From Nothopassalora personata (taxonomy: Eukaryota > Ascomycota > Dothideomycetes > Mycosphaerellales > Mycosphaerellaceae), in contig CM066299.1 in the NCBI GenBank assembly GCA_033816765.1, positions 744,001 through 808,000 of the forward strand: a stretch of DNA of 64,000 bases, given 5' to 3'. The translations under genes and the position numbers were made by a program. Shown one piece after another: positions 11,830 through 23,967 of the stretch. Positions within the stretch are counted from its first letter, which is position 1; every line of letters starts with the position of its first letter. The notes beneath the pieces are model-generated. The model saw only the letters and a program-made list of their open reading frames with translations, had not been told where the DNA came from and ran no database searches.

Positions 11830-14800
11830 TGTAAAGTTAAGACCTTATAGGATACGTAGTTAGCAGCGGAGTAGAGTAAGAGATTAATCTTCAACTGGCT
11901 AATAGCTACAGGGTATGTAGTAATATATTAGGAACTAATGTGTTGATTGTGTTAGATGTCTATCTAAGCTAAAGGGGAGAGAAGGTGTCTTCCGATAAGC
12001 TGAGTCATCGTAGATGCCTTAGGCTATTAGATCATAACCTAACTGTTAGCTCCCCTGAAGATACTACATCTTAACACTCCCACTTATCTTACATAGGAGG
12101 TTATAGTCTGCTCTTCTCCTGTTAGTAGTATTTAGACCTTTATAACAGGTTAAGCTAGCTTACAAACCTCTAGAAGTGTAGACTAGTCTTTAGCTTTATA
12201 AACCTATCTACAACCATCTTAGATGTTAGGGTGTACTTAAAAGCAATAAGCCTTCTCTACTAAAGTTTCCTAATAGCATTATAGGCAATGTTAATGTGCT
12301 TTAACTTGTTATAAACATGTGCATCCCTCACTAGGGTAAGGGCAGCTTAGTTGTCACCTCTTAATTAGACTAGTCTTAAGCTTAATACAGTCTCCTAGTT
12401 TCTAGTGATCCTTAGTTAATAGGAACAGTCTCCCACTAACTCTAGACAGTCTATCTCCCTTATTAGTGAAGCTAGGAATTAGGATTACTTTGCATATACA
12501 TTTATAGCTATGTATTTAGCTTCTATTATGGATGTTGCTATAGACTTTTGCTTCTTACTCATCTAGGAGACTGGTGCCCTATAGAGGAAGAAGACATACC
12601 TAAGGATAGAGACTCTGTCTACTTTGTCTATTGCATAATTAGAGTTATAGTATCCAACTAGGCATCCTTCTCTATGCCTAGAGAAGACAAGACCGAGATT
12701 AGGATATGACCTTAGATATCTTATGATCTTCTTCAAAGCCTTTATGTAGTAGGTGGATAGGTTACCCACAAATGAGCTTATCCTTCCTAGGGCAAAAGCA
12801 ATGTCTAGCCTTGTAATTGTTGCTAGCTACATCTATGTACTATTAATACTCTAGTACTCTGCCTTGTCACACCTCTTATCTATGTAGCTTAAAGGTTTAA
12901 GAGCCTTATAGCTATCTATAGGTAAGTGTATAGGTGCTGCCTTCTTATGGTTTATCCCTATCTTAGCAAGGTTGTCCCTAATAAAGTGTCCCTAGTCAAG
13001 TTTTAGGATTCCTCTCCTCCTGTCCCTTGTGACTCTTATACTAAGGATCTTTTTAGGTTCACTAAGATCTTTAATCTTAAAGACTTTGCTAAGTTCTCTT
13101 TTAAACTAGAGAACATCTGTCAACTTTAGTGCAGTAATTGGAATGTTATCTACATATATGAGAATTATGATCTCTTTTTCCTTATAAATAAGTAGGCATG
13201 GATCCACCTCTAACTATGTGAATCTAATCTCTCTAAGCTTTGACATATAGAGTTGATTCTAATCTCTAGCTGCTTACTTAAGTCTATACAAGCTTTTAAG
13301 GATCTTAAACACTATGTTTAGTAGAAGCTTAACTCCTAGTGGTAGTAACATAAAGATGTCTTTATAGAGGGTGCTTTCTATAAACGCATTGTTTACATCC
13401 ACTTAGTGAAGATAGAGATCCTTCTTACACACAATAGCTATAAACACCCTAAGGGTGTCCTGTCTAACTATAGGCGCAAATGTCTCTATGAAGTTAACAC
13501 TAAACTTCTGTAAAAAGCCCCTTGCAACTAGCCTAGCCTTAAACTTTTTAATAGCTCCACTGATGCTTCTTTTAACATTAAAGACCTATCTTAACGTAAC
13601 TAAGTTTGCTCCTTTTAGTAGAACAGCATTCTCCTAGGTGTTATTGCTCTATAGAGCATCTAGCTCCTTCTAGATTGCTTCCTTCTAAAGGTGTCCCCAT
13701 TTCTTGTTGTTTATAGCATCCTTATAGGACTTTGGAATTAGGATCTCTTACTTGTATGCAATGACTTCTATAGTTGCTATAAAGGCTATCTCCTCAACTT
13801 CTTCTAGGAATTCACTATCCTATAGTACTGAATCATCTACTAATTGCATGGCTGTAAAGAAAGCTTAGTAGTAAGCAGCAAGGTTCTCTAAGAGATCTAT
13901 TGCTTCTCCTACTTTAGTAGCTAGTTTAGGTATAGGGACTATGGATCTTAGGGCTTTCTGTTTCTATTTATAGCCCTTAACATTATGGTTAGCCCTCCTC
14001 TTACTAAGGGATGATCTAAGAGTAGTTACTTGTGTCCTAGTGACATTCTTTTCCTAGAGATCTAGTAAGCTTATCTTAATTGGCTTATCGATTTTCTGAA
14101 ATTCCCCTATATTCTTTAGAGGCTAGGGAAGTTGCACAAACAGCTTTCTTAGCTAGGCTGTTACTAGGCTACTCTACTAAATAATTGAATGGTGAACAGG
14201 TTGCTCTAAGGATATGTCCTTCCTTAGCCTCCCTAAGGGTCTCCTAGCTAGTACATTGCTTAATAGATTCAATTTTGTAACATTAAGATCTATATTACCT
14301 CTAGGTTGGTCCTTAAAGAAGTCTACATGTGTGTGTTGTTTTATAGCTTTTATTTCTAGTTCCTAAAAGAGCTAGGCCTTAGCTATGTTTTTAACGTATC
14401 TAATAAACACTGCTTCTTTGCCTCTATTTATTAGTTTATCACTTCTTGCCTATTAAGGCTAGGATCTTATGTCTATGTAGACAATAGCTTTACATCCCTA
14501 AACCTTTAAATGGTTGATAGTTAGCTTAATACCATTAAAGGCTTCATCTAGTGAAACCTTGAACCTATTATAGTCTAGACTATTTAGTAGTTTGTTCCTT
14601 ATGTAGGTTTAGGCTTCTAGTGCTTTAGGCCAGAATTCAATTGGCATCTTAGCCTCTTTAAGCATTGCCCTTATAGAGTCTTCTAAGGTTTGTATTAACC
14701 TTTCAACTAGTCCATTTTAGAGCGAGTTGTATGCCTTAGTATGCTCTAGCCTAATTCCTAAATCCTTCTCCTACTGCTTAACTAATGCAATAAGTTCCCT

Positions 14801-17443
14801 TACATTGTTAAGCCTAACTGCTTTTAACTATGCTAATGATTTCCTCTCTACCTTGATCTTCTAGTTCTAGAGAGTAACTAGAGCATCTTCTCTTTTCTTA
14901 AGAGGACAGGTCCACTTTTTTCAAGAGAAGTTGTTAACAATCTTAAGCTAGTATTTGAACCCTAGCCTTAATGTTAGCAGTGGACTATATATATTAATAG
15001 ATACAAGGGCAAGTCTTTTAGGTCTTCTCTTAGTAACTTTGCCTTTGTACTTCTTTATCTTTGCTATTGAACACACTCTGCACTAGTAGAAGCTGTCCCT
15101 AGGAATAGGAATAGGTTCTTTTAAGTCTATTACCTTATAAAGATTCTAGAGCAAGTTCTTCCTAAAGTGTGCAAATCTTCTATACTAAAGCTCCTACTGT
15201 TTTAGGTCAGTCTCTGATTTAGTAGTTACAAAGGCATTCTCTATTAGTAGTGCACATAATAAGTAATGTGCCCTTTCTTATAGTAGAGGAGAAATCTTAT
15301 TAATGAATAGAACCCCCCTAAGAAGCCTTGTCTAGACAACAGTTTAGCTAGAGGGGGATACAAGAGAAAATAAAGGAGGTTAAACACTAAACTGCTTGCT
15401 AAACTAGTTCTAAGAAACTAGGTTTACCCCTAGCTTAGGTATAAGCAGAACATCTTCTAAAACAACTTTCCTACTAGATCTCCTACTTATCTCTACAGTC
15501 CTAATATAAGTAGCTAACAAATGCCCACCTCCTACTTTAATCTATTTCTTCTTTGTTAAGGGAGTTATAGATCTAAAGAGGCAGTTCTAGTTAGTTATAT
15601 AGGATGAAGCATAAGAATTAAGTAACTACTCTAATAAGGGGAACTTGCCTTAGACTTCTGTAGTTGAGTGAGCCACTTTATTATACTTATTATCATTAGA
15701 CATTGTCTTCTAGGATAAGTTGTATAAGTTAGGTAGCTCTTAGGTAGAGAAACGTTTCCTAGTCTTCCTTGTTTTAGAGGAAGGAGACTAGGCCTAGTTC
15801 TTCTAGAGTGACAGTATGTTAGAGCTGAGTTTCTTCACCATTTTCTTAAGTTCCTCTATAGAGGACTTCTCTCTTAGTGTTCTTCTTAAAGATAGTAGTG
15901 GAGATCTTCTCTTCTTAATATATATTGCATTCTAGGAGGATAGTGCTTAGGAATAAGATCTAAGGACCTTCTTTGCCTTAGAGAGACTAGGGCAGTCCTT
16001 AATAAGATAGTCCTTCTTATAGAGAAGGTAGGAAAGTGATCTTACCTAACCTAAGGGCCTAACCTAGGTAGCTGCTATACTATACTTAGCCTTAGAGGGA
16101 TTCAATCTAGCCTCTTAAGCCTTAAGGATCTTTAAGGTCCTTTTATGATCTATCTTTAGCTAAGCTATAATAGTATCCCTAGCTATATAGTAGTTAGGTA
16201 GCAGTGACCTTAAAAGCTAGGTTATTCTTATATTAGCTTTCCTATAGTGCTAGCCCTCTAGGTTAACATTAGCAATCCTCCTTCTAGGAGACACTAGGTG
16301 TGCCTATGCAGATCTAATAGTGAACTCTTTACTTATCTCAAAGTTCACAAACTGTTTTATAAGCTTATGTGCATAGGTTAGTAACACCTAGCTGTACTTG
16401 TTCTAGAGATGCACCTATATCTTAGCAGCTTTTCTAGATTCGTAAGAGCCCTTAAGCTCAAATTTATCTTCTTCTGTGATCCTACTTAGGATACTAAAGC
16501 AGCAAGCTGCATTTTGTTTTATCTATGTTAGTGCATTAAGAATCTCTTTAATCTTGGTCTCTTCCTAGAGTTTTAGGTTCTTGCCCTTAATGTTGTTAAA
16601 TAACACTTCTAACAGGTTATTAATTGCAAAGAATGCTAACTAGCTCTCTATCTTGTATCTCTAAAGGTTGAACTATCTCTTCTAGTTGTCTCTCCTAAGA
16701 ATTGGGATTTTAGTTCCCTTCTCTTCTCCTTTCTCTTAGTGTGAATCTATAATAAATTGAATGTAATGAAATAAGGTGTATATGCTTCAAAGTCGTGGCT
16801 TAGGTCCTGCTGAGGCTTTTAGTGTAGAATAGTAAGGTTCGTAGGTGTAGATACTAAGGCCTGCTTAGTAGGGTAAAGAAAGAGCGGTGTAGTCTCGGAG
16901 CTAGGACACAGGTCTGTCTCTCCTAGCAGAGTTCTAAATGACTTACTTAAAGTCCTTCTTAATAGTATCTCGATGCAGTTCTGCCTATAGAGTGTCTTTA
17001 AGGTATTGGCTTATATTAAGCCGTATAGAGTCCTTTTCTAGATTACCTATTACTTAGTATTAAACCAAGCTCCTTAATAGGACAGATAGGGTAGACTTCT
17101 GCTTCCTAGATGTTTTCTGCTATAATAGCAAGGGATACAAGTAACCTATACTAATATAGGTTGCTCTTACTCCTGCATAAACCCGGGCTCATAACCTGTA
17201 AAGTTGAGACCTTATAGGATACGTAGTTAGCAGCGGAGTGGAGTAAGAGATCAATCTTCAACTGGCTAATAGCTATAGGGCATGCAGCAATATATTAGGA
17301 ACCAATGTGTTAATTGTGTTGGATGTCTATCTAAGCTAAAGGGGAGAGAAGGTGTCTTCCGATAAGCTAAGTCATCGTGGATGCCTTAGGCTATTAGATC
17401 ATAACCTAACTGTTAGCTCCCCTTAAGATGCTACATCTTAACA
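11830..17443 (-). mobile_element. Ty1/Copia retrotransposon, complete but RIP-degraded
   Basis: The 247-bp direct LTRs (11,830-12,076 and 17,197-17,443) run TGTAAAG...TTAACA and the target duplication is perfect (gagac). The coding strand is minus. RNase H text at 12,769-12,563 includes ALKKIIRYLRSYPNLGL and GYYNSNYAIDK, matching the Copia pattern KRILRYLKGT...GYSDADYAGD. RT and integrase lie at about 12,800-15,100 and gag at about 15,700-16,800. The purine run aagtgggag (minus strand, 12,085-12,077) borders the 3' LTR. It inserted into the integrase of element A. Confidence 0.85.
17182..17196 (-). promoter_or_regulatory. Copia primer-binding site complementary to the tRNA-iMet anticodon arm
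   Basis: Immediately inside the 5' LTR the plus strand reads cccgggctcataacc, which is tRNA-Met anticodon-arm sequence around CAT. The element's sense strand therefore carries GGTTATGAGCCCGGG, complementary to a 5' half of initiator tRNA-Met. Drosophila copia is known to use such a half-tRNA primer; its use here is inferred from position and complementarity. Confidence 0.75.
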
Positions 17444-17448
17444 GAGAC

Positions 17449-18010
17449 CTTAGTTTAGAAGAGCTACATGCTCGAAGGAAGCGACTAAGAGAACTTAGTA
17501 AGGACTACTTTAATTCTCACCGGAATGTTAACTCTATTAGTTTCTAGAAGGGCGACCTTATTATGAGATTCGACAAGCTATATAAGGATGACTTCTTACG
17601 TAAGATCGGTTACCGATAGTAAGGTCTATATCGGGTGTCTAGTGTCCCTAGGGAATTTAGTACCTATATTCTTAAGGAACTTAATAGCACGCTAATGAAG
17701 GGTGTTTAGGCACGAGAAAACCTTAAGCTAGTTCTAGAACTTCGCCCGGATAACATAGGAGTACTAAGCTTAGATAATGGGACCGATCTCGTAATAGGGG
17801 AGGGAGAAGTCGCTAATAGCGTCGCTAATAGCAAAGATAGCAGTAATTCGAACGAGATCGAGCCTATCGCCGATGAAGGCGTGCTACCTATAGGAGTTAA
17901 CGAAAGGGGATCGTATCCTAAACCGGAATCTAAGAAGCTATAGGTTAGGCCTTATAACCTTTCTATAGCCGAAATTTTACAGTTTAGTAGGATCGAGGCT
18001 AAGAACTAAT
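17449..18010 (+). pseudogene. Element A integrase, C-terminal part
   Basis: Directly after the Copia target duplication the integrase text resumes: LEELHARRKRLRELSKDYF, then FQKGDLVMRFD at about 17,550-17,580 and a GLYRVSSVPREFSTYIL-like segment. This corresponds to the GDWVLVYD and GPYVVKEV region of the fungal Gypsy integrase tail (GPY/F-like). The frame stays recognisable to about 18,000, where pol ends. Confidence 0.65.
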
Positions 18011-18150
18011 CAGTTAGTAATGGCGTACGGAGTTTACTTCCCTTAGGCATATGTTGCACATGCCCTTTAGTTTATTAAGCCGATTTGGTTATCTAGACTT
18101 CACTTTATAGGGTGTTCTTGCCTTAGTTAGACCTTAGTTAGTAAAGTTAT

Positions 18151-18176
18151 ATTTACCGGTCCCGGGACTAGTAAAT
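18151..18176. repeat. Palindrome between pol and the third ORF of element A
   Basis: ATTTACCGGTCCCGGG followed by ACTAGTAAAT: the same palindrome as at 7,552 with two changes. It is followed at 18,181-18,190 by tcacgtgaca. Read on the minus strand, the order CACGTG, short spacer, palindrome matches the module in the LTRs, so the module is present here in inverted orientation. Confidence 0.85.
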
Positions 18177-18599
18177 CGGATCACGTGACAGCGTAGCATG
18201 CCCCTACCGAATGCTTACCTAGGTAGTTACTAGTACTGGTTTTCCGTTACATGCAGGGTTATCGGACCTTTAGTGTAACCTTAATAGCACTGCTCTTACT
18301 ACTTATAAGACCGGTCTCGGCGCTACTACCTTATAACGGTTATAGGGACATACGCTAAGAGGCATACTTAAGCGTAGCTCTCTACCTACTACTTCCTCTC
18401 TTTTTCTTTAAACACTAATACTATCACTAGAGCTACTAACACATCTATCTACTACTACTACACACATTAGACGGTTCTTTAGCCTCTCTCTCTTCACGAC
18501 CTTAACCTTCTTTAAAGCTCCTACCCCGACACTAAGCTTTTAAAGCTTACTAACACTCTAGAGTGGCACCACGAGATAGCTAGCTCTTACGATCTCACT

Positions 18600-21532
18600 G
18601 CTAGCGAATCCCAGTTATTATAGCTTTAGCTAGTCTATCGTTACGCCCGGCTAGCTCGAGTATAGCGCTTACTAGTACTGTTACTAGGCTTACCCGCCTA
18701 CCTTAGACCTTGTTCGAGTCCCTTCGCCTACCGGACAACGTTAAGCATATCCTTGCTAACACGAACACGCCGAAGTCCGCCACTAATGTTATGTTCCGAG
18801 AGCTTAGTCCTTAGAAGCGGGTTAAGGTATTAAAGGACTTCTATAAGGGCTTCGAGAAGGTGTTCGAAGACTGCTCCGTCTAGGTTAACCTGTTTTTCGA
18901 GGAAGTTAAGAGCGGCATAGGCAAGAGCTACTAGGATGAATTCCTTAGTAACAAGAAGCTCGATGTCTTATTTCCCATCGTCGGTAAGATTCGCAAGACC
19001 GGTTTAGAGATTCGTAACCGAGAGAAGACTCTTCGAGCTACGCTTACTCGCTACTAGCTATAGTAGATAGATAACAAGATTCTTAATCGACGCGTTATCT
19101 CCGAGCTTTATAGTACTAATAGCGGGCGCCGCTAGCTTATAGCCTTTATTAACAAGTACCTAGACTACAGTAGGGCTGTTAGTAGAATTTAGAGGGCACT
19201 AATCTAGCGTATAAGGATCGGCCGTAAGGGCATAGATCGTAAGCGAATTCTAGAGCCTAGTAATCTTACCCGGTACGATAGGGAGGCTAAAGCACGTAGC
19301 ATTGATCCGCAGTCGGCTAAGAGTAGGGAGATTATTAGAAGACACCGCCTAGCCGTATATAAGGATGGCCTTCTATACTTTATAGAGGGTACTATTACTA
19401 AGAAGTCCGCGTCCCTAGAGGATAGCATAGATTAACCTAGACCATCTAGCTAGTAATAGCCTTAGCTACGTTAGCTACTACCGGGTAGTAAAGGTAAAGG
19501 ACGTGTAAAGAGTACTACGCTAACTCTACTAGCCTCTACCTAGCCTATAGTCCTATCGAGAGGCGACCGTAAGTCGAGTCGACTTAAGTAGCTCCGTATA
19601 GGCGAGAGCATAGGTAAGGGCATAACTACGCCCGCTTAATCCTCGCCTAACCGAACGCTAGACGGCGTACCTATACGCGAAGGCAGTCCGCTAGGTACAC
19701 CGGTTAGCACCCTACGATCCACTCCGGCCCTAACTAAGAATAGCAATCTGATACTTACTATATCACCTTCGGCTATAATTAGGGATGTATTAGTCTTTAA
19801 GGATTAGATCCTATAAGAAGACGAGGCCCTCCGGATTAAGCGCGCTAACTGCATCTATAATAAGCGGTACTGTAGCATTAAGTTTAGAAACTCGATTAAT
19901 GTAGATAGCATTAACTAGCTACCTAAGTACCGGATGGCGGGCCTTAAGATACTCGAATATGCTGTCTCGGACGTTCTTAAGAGGGATAGTAAGGTTAGCG
20001 CTATAATGTGCGATTAGCATATCCGAGATTTCTACTATAAGGCCCTCTACTTCGTTACGAATCCCGGTATTACCGCTAATACCCTATATAAGCGCGCGCT
20101 TAAGGTCCAAGACTAGCTCTTTAAAGGTAAGAGTTTTTTAGCTATTAAGGTAAAGAATGGGTCGTGGTTTCGCCCTAATAAGCGTAGTTAGAAGACTGTT
20201 AACCCGCTTAGCTACCTCCGTGTTCGAGGTAAAGTCGGCACTACGAGTAGCATCGTTACCTATACTAACTACAACTAGATCCTCGACAAATTCGGCATTA
20301 ATGAAGCTAACTAAGCCGATCTTAATAGCACCGGTACCTACATTAATGGTAACATGCTATACTAGTATAATGACGCTAAACTGGCGCCACGGGTTAAAAC
20401 GGTTAGAGAAATAATAAGTCGAGAATTCGACGTATACCGATAGCACCTACGAGAATTGAATAAGGTTAGTAACGGCGGCGTCTACTAGAACATATAGTAT
20501 TCTCTAAGCTAATAGATTATGCGATAAGACCCCGGGCTATAGCTCTTATAAGTGGCGCTACACCCTTAACACTGCACTCGGTTCATCTCCTTCCCTAGGC
20601 CTACGATTTTTAGCTTTAATAGGGCTTATTAGGGGGGTGACGCGAACACTATAGTATAGTATGCTAGGGTCGACTTAAACCTCGAAATTGAAAACTACTA
20701 GACTAGCAACCGGCTTAATATGCTGTACTCTCTTAACTTAGAGGGCACTAGTGGGCCGGAGTTTTTACACGGTTTTTATAAGAAAGGGAATACTAGAGAG
20801 TTTATCTAGTGGTGCTAGATTAACAACTGTATAGAAGACGGCCGATTCAAGCGTTTCTTCTCGGTTAGGGTCTAAAATTACCTAAGTAAGAACAGCATTA
20901 GCTAGTTTAGAGAGGACCTAAGCGCTAGGTAAATGCGGGTAACTACTGTAGGCGTTCTAATAAGGTAGGCCGCACATAAGAAGACGCTACGTTAGATTAA
21001 CCCTTACTTTATCGAGATCCGCGACGATAACTATCTTAAACTCTAGAGAAGCTAGAGCATGCACTAGGTGATGGACCTCTATCGTGACTTTAAGACGCTA
21101 AGTGAGAGCGCTGTAGGGTTTAAGTATCGACGCCTAGTACCCGGCTATCCTTTTCCTACGGCCGTACACCTTAGTAGCATTAGCCCTCTGTCCGATGCCC
21201 TAGCGGGTTTAAAGTCTTAGAACGATAACGAAGTCATCCTTAATGCTAGAAGGTAGCTTATTGCTACGGTCCGCCTAGACTCGGAGCTCTTCTATAAGAA
21301 GATGTATAATTAGCGCGTCCGAGCTGTAAAATTGATAGACAAGTAGCTTAGCTTAGTTACTACTCTCGAGCAGATGTGCTTTATAAGCGAAGGGCGTAAT
21401 AAGAGCTTCTTCCGCAACTACTATGGGAACTTTACTAGCTAGCTACTTAGGGACGCGTCTAGCGAGACTAGTGTTAGCTACGATAACGAGTGGGTCTAGA
21501 CAAAGGAGTTATGTAAGAATGAGTGGAACTGA
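18600..21532 (+). pseudogene. Third ORF of element A, about 950 codons, unknown family
   Basis: One reading frame (codon starts congruent to 2 mod 3) gives continuous protein-like text from about 18,600 to a TGA at 21,530-21,532. I found no frameshift at three widely spaced checkpoints (18,839, 20,156, 21,479). The internal stops are mostly TAG, explicable as mutated TGG or CAG. Recognisable text includes LPDNVKHILANTNTPKSA, KSREIIRRHRLAVYKDGLLY, FVTNPGITANTLYKRALK and VMDLYRDFKTLSESAVGF. There is no obvious membrane segment, zinc knuckle or RT box. A pyrimidine-rich leader (about 18,400-18,480) precedes it, like a fungal 5' UTR. It lies in the same orientation as pol and before the polypurine tract and 3' LTR, so it is part of the element. 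I do not recognise it; the 5' end is uncertain. Confidence 0.6.
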
Positions 21533-21599
21533 GTAGTTAGTGCGGGTTTATGGGCTCCTAGTTTCTACTTGATTTCCGGCTACAGCTATAGCCTATAGG

Positions 21600-21651
21600 A
21601 TTCTAGTTCTAATTCTAGTTCTAATTCTAGTTCTGATTCTAGTTCTAATGC
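21600..21651 (+). repeat. 12-bp tandem repeat
   Basis: About four copies of ttctagttctaa (one with a g for a) lie just downstream of the third ORF of element A, before its 3' LTR. It probably arose by slippage in the 3' untranslated part. Confidence 0.8.
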
Positions 21652-22126
21652 TTCGGGTACAGGTGCTTCTAGTCCTTAGATCTTACTTGTTTCTTATAGT
21701 TACTTATCTTCCCTTAACTCACTTTCTAGCCACGCGGTAGACTCGTCTTTAGATTTATTAGGTTACTAGTACTGACGCTCACTTGTCTTATAAATGGCGT
21801 TTACGTTATTCGACTATCTGGCCCGCTCGATTAATGCTAACATAGCTGTCCATTCCCTCGCTAGTTTCGTAGTATGCGTTAGTATAGTGCGACGGATGCG
21901 AGTCGCGGTTATTAACGTCATTATCACGGTCTCTATTAGAAGGATCCTTTCGATCTTCATAAACTATCGCTAGTAGGCCCTAGGATTGCCTAACATCTTA
22001 TATGTTAAGCTAAATGGTAGGGTGAGCTACTGTGCTACTATAAGACCACCTTAGCTTACAGCGACTAACTGCGCTACCTATGTTGCCCGGGCTCACTGCT
22101 TTAGAACCTAAGGACAGGTTTGTAAT

Positions 22127-22135
22127 AGGGGAGGA
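22127..22135 (+). other. Polypurine tract of element A
   Basis: The run aggggagga stands two bases before the start of the 3' LTR. It is the expected plus-strand priming site and fixes 22,138 as the 3' LTR start. Confidence 0.7.
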
Positions 22136-22137
22136 TA

Positions 22138-22506
22138 TATTAACGACTAATGGGTTGTGTTAACCTTAGGTTTAGAGGGGGTCCCTTAGGTCCAACTTGC
22201 CCCAATTTCATTTAGGTTTAATTAGACATTTAGGCAAGCTAGTAGGACCTAGTATGGCTGTTAAGATATATACTGCGCAGCTAAGCATTGTAAGCGTAGC
22301 ATTAAGGTAACAATTCAATTTATACCTCTCGAGTAGAGGGCATAGGGGTTTAGGTCCACTAATCCTCTTGTTTATCTAGCTACTGCGCTACTCGTCACGT
22401 GACCTGATTTCCCGGTCCCGGGACCGGCAAATACCCCTGCTTACGTAAGCACCGCTCTATACCACCATAACTCGGATAGGCCTACATAGGGTAGTTAGTA
22501 GACATT
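22138..22506 (+). repeat. 3' LTR of element A
   Basis: Direct copy of 3,958-4,327, with the CACGTG plus palindrome module at 22,396-22,432. It is followed by actat, the target duplication, and then by the gag of element B in opposite orientation. Confidence 0.85.
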
Positions 22507-22511
22507 ACTAT

Positions 22512-23598
22512 CTACGATGCTAGTAGCTTTATCGAGGATCCTCTAAAAGTCCCTAAACTTCTTAGGCTGCTTTAGGTAAAGCCCGTAAGCCTTATAGACC
22601 GCTTTCGCGACTACCTCTAGTAATCCCTAAAGGAGGAGGCGACTCCGGGAGCTATTATCTAAATCCTTAGGTTTAATTAGCTTACTTAAGGATACAAACA
22701 GGCGGATAAATTCCTTTACGTCCTGTTCTTCGGGCCTCTTACCTTACTACGCCCTAACAATCTCCTTAAGATATTCCTAACTCCCTAACATCGAGTAGGC
22801 GTTAAACCTTAAGAACTCTAATAAGAACGCCCTCCTAAAACGTGCCTTGTTAGTAAGCTACCTAGGCAGTCTTATAACTATACGCCGGATAGTAGTTCCG
22901 TAATTGCGCTTAAACCTGCCCTAGAAATTATCCTTCTTAATGGATGCCCGAGGCGGATACTAGTCTATTAGGTCGCTAAACCGCTCCTAGAACTTAGTAG
23001 CATTGTTGCTATTAAAGAACGGATTCTTAGCACCTCCTAGAGGTAGAAAGCGAGGGCTAGCGTTTTCTATTGCTACTACTAATCGTCTAAAGAGGGCAGT
23101 TATAGCATCTATTCCAATTATGCTGTTCGTGCCTACTCCTATACCTAATTTAGCGGCGTTAGTTCCGCTTCTCCCTTCTTTACTAGATTTAGGTGTTTCC
23201 CCTTCCTCCGATTCCTCTATCCCCTTATAAGAGATAGAGTCCCTATAGACCCCTTCTATTTTCGTAGGGTTCATAGGCTACTCGTAGCCTCTACCTATGT
23301 CGGTAAAGGTGCTAAGTTTTTCTAGTAATATAGCCGTATCCAATGTTACGTAGTGCTTACTTTAGAATGCACTAATACTAGTTGTTACTTAATAGGACCT
23401 TATAACCGTAATTGTTGCTAAATATCTTGGACCTTAAGTGTTTTCGACCTTAGTCGACCTTGACCGTAAACCTTAACCTTAAGTAATAACCTTAACCGTA
23501 AACCTTAGACCTTAAACCGTAATTTTAACCTTATAAACTAGATGCTAATACGCCACCGGGTGTACACTTAATAAGCCCCCCTTATTAACCACTAAAAT
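22512..23598 (-). mobile_element. Ty3/Gypsy element B, proximal part (leader and gag start)
   Basis: On the minus strand, 23,274-22,987 encodes MNPTKIEGVYRDSISYK, the homologue of the gag start at 4,618. The frame continues leftwards until element A interrupts it. The 5' leader (23,275-23,598) matches 4,328-4,617 of element A inverted. It carries a tandem of GGTT/AAGGTC-type words around 23,440-23,525. Confidence 0.85.
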
Positions 23599-23967
23599 AA
23601 TGTCTACTAACTACCCTATATAGGCCTGTCTGAGTTGTGGTGGTATAGAGCGGCGCTTGTGTAAGTAGGGGTATTTGCCGGTCCCGGGACCGTGAAATCA
23701 GGTTACGTAACGAGCAGCGTAGTAGCTAGATAAATAAGAGGATTAGCGGACTTAAACCCCTATGCCCTCTACTTGAGAGGTATAAATTGAATTGTTTCCT
23801 TAATGCTACGCTTACAATGCTCAACTGCGCAGTATATATCTTAACAGCTATACTAGGTCCTACTAGCTTGCCTAAATGTCTAATTAAACCTAAATGAAAT
23901 TAGGGCAAGTTAGACCTAAGGGACCCCCTCTAAAACCAAGGTCAATACAACCCATTAGTTGTTAATA
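23599..23967 (-). repeat. 5' LTR of element B
   Basis: Inverted copy of the A-family LTR, including its palindrome at 23,673-23,698. To its right the sequence changes abruptly to element D, so B inserted into D. The matching 3' LTR and target duplication lie left of the window. Confidence 0.85.

Larger units (their letters stand above)
3958..22506 (+). mobile_element. Ty3/Gypsy element A with three coding regions (nested insertions inside)
   Basis: Two direct LTRs (3,958-4,327 and 22,138-22,506) bound the element. It is flanked by the perfect target duplication actat (3,953-3,957, 22,507-22,511) and has the purine run aggggagga just before the 3' LTR. Order: gag with zinc knuckle, protease, RT, RNase H, integrase, then a third long frame. 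Removing the nested solo LTR (10,025-11,179) and Copia element (11,830-17,443) leaves about 11.8 kb, large for a fungal Gypsy element. It inserted into the gag of its own relative, element B. All frames carry RIP-type stops, so it is dead. Confidence 0.85.
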
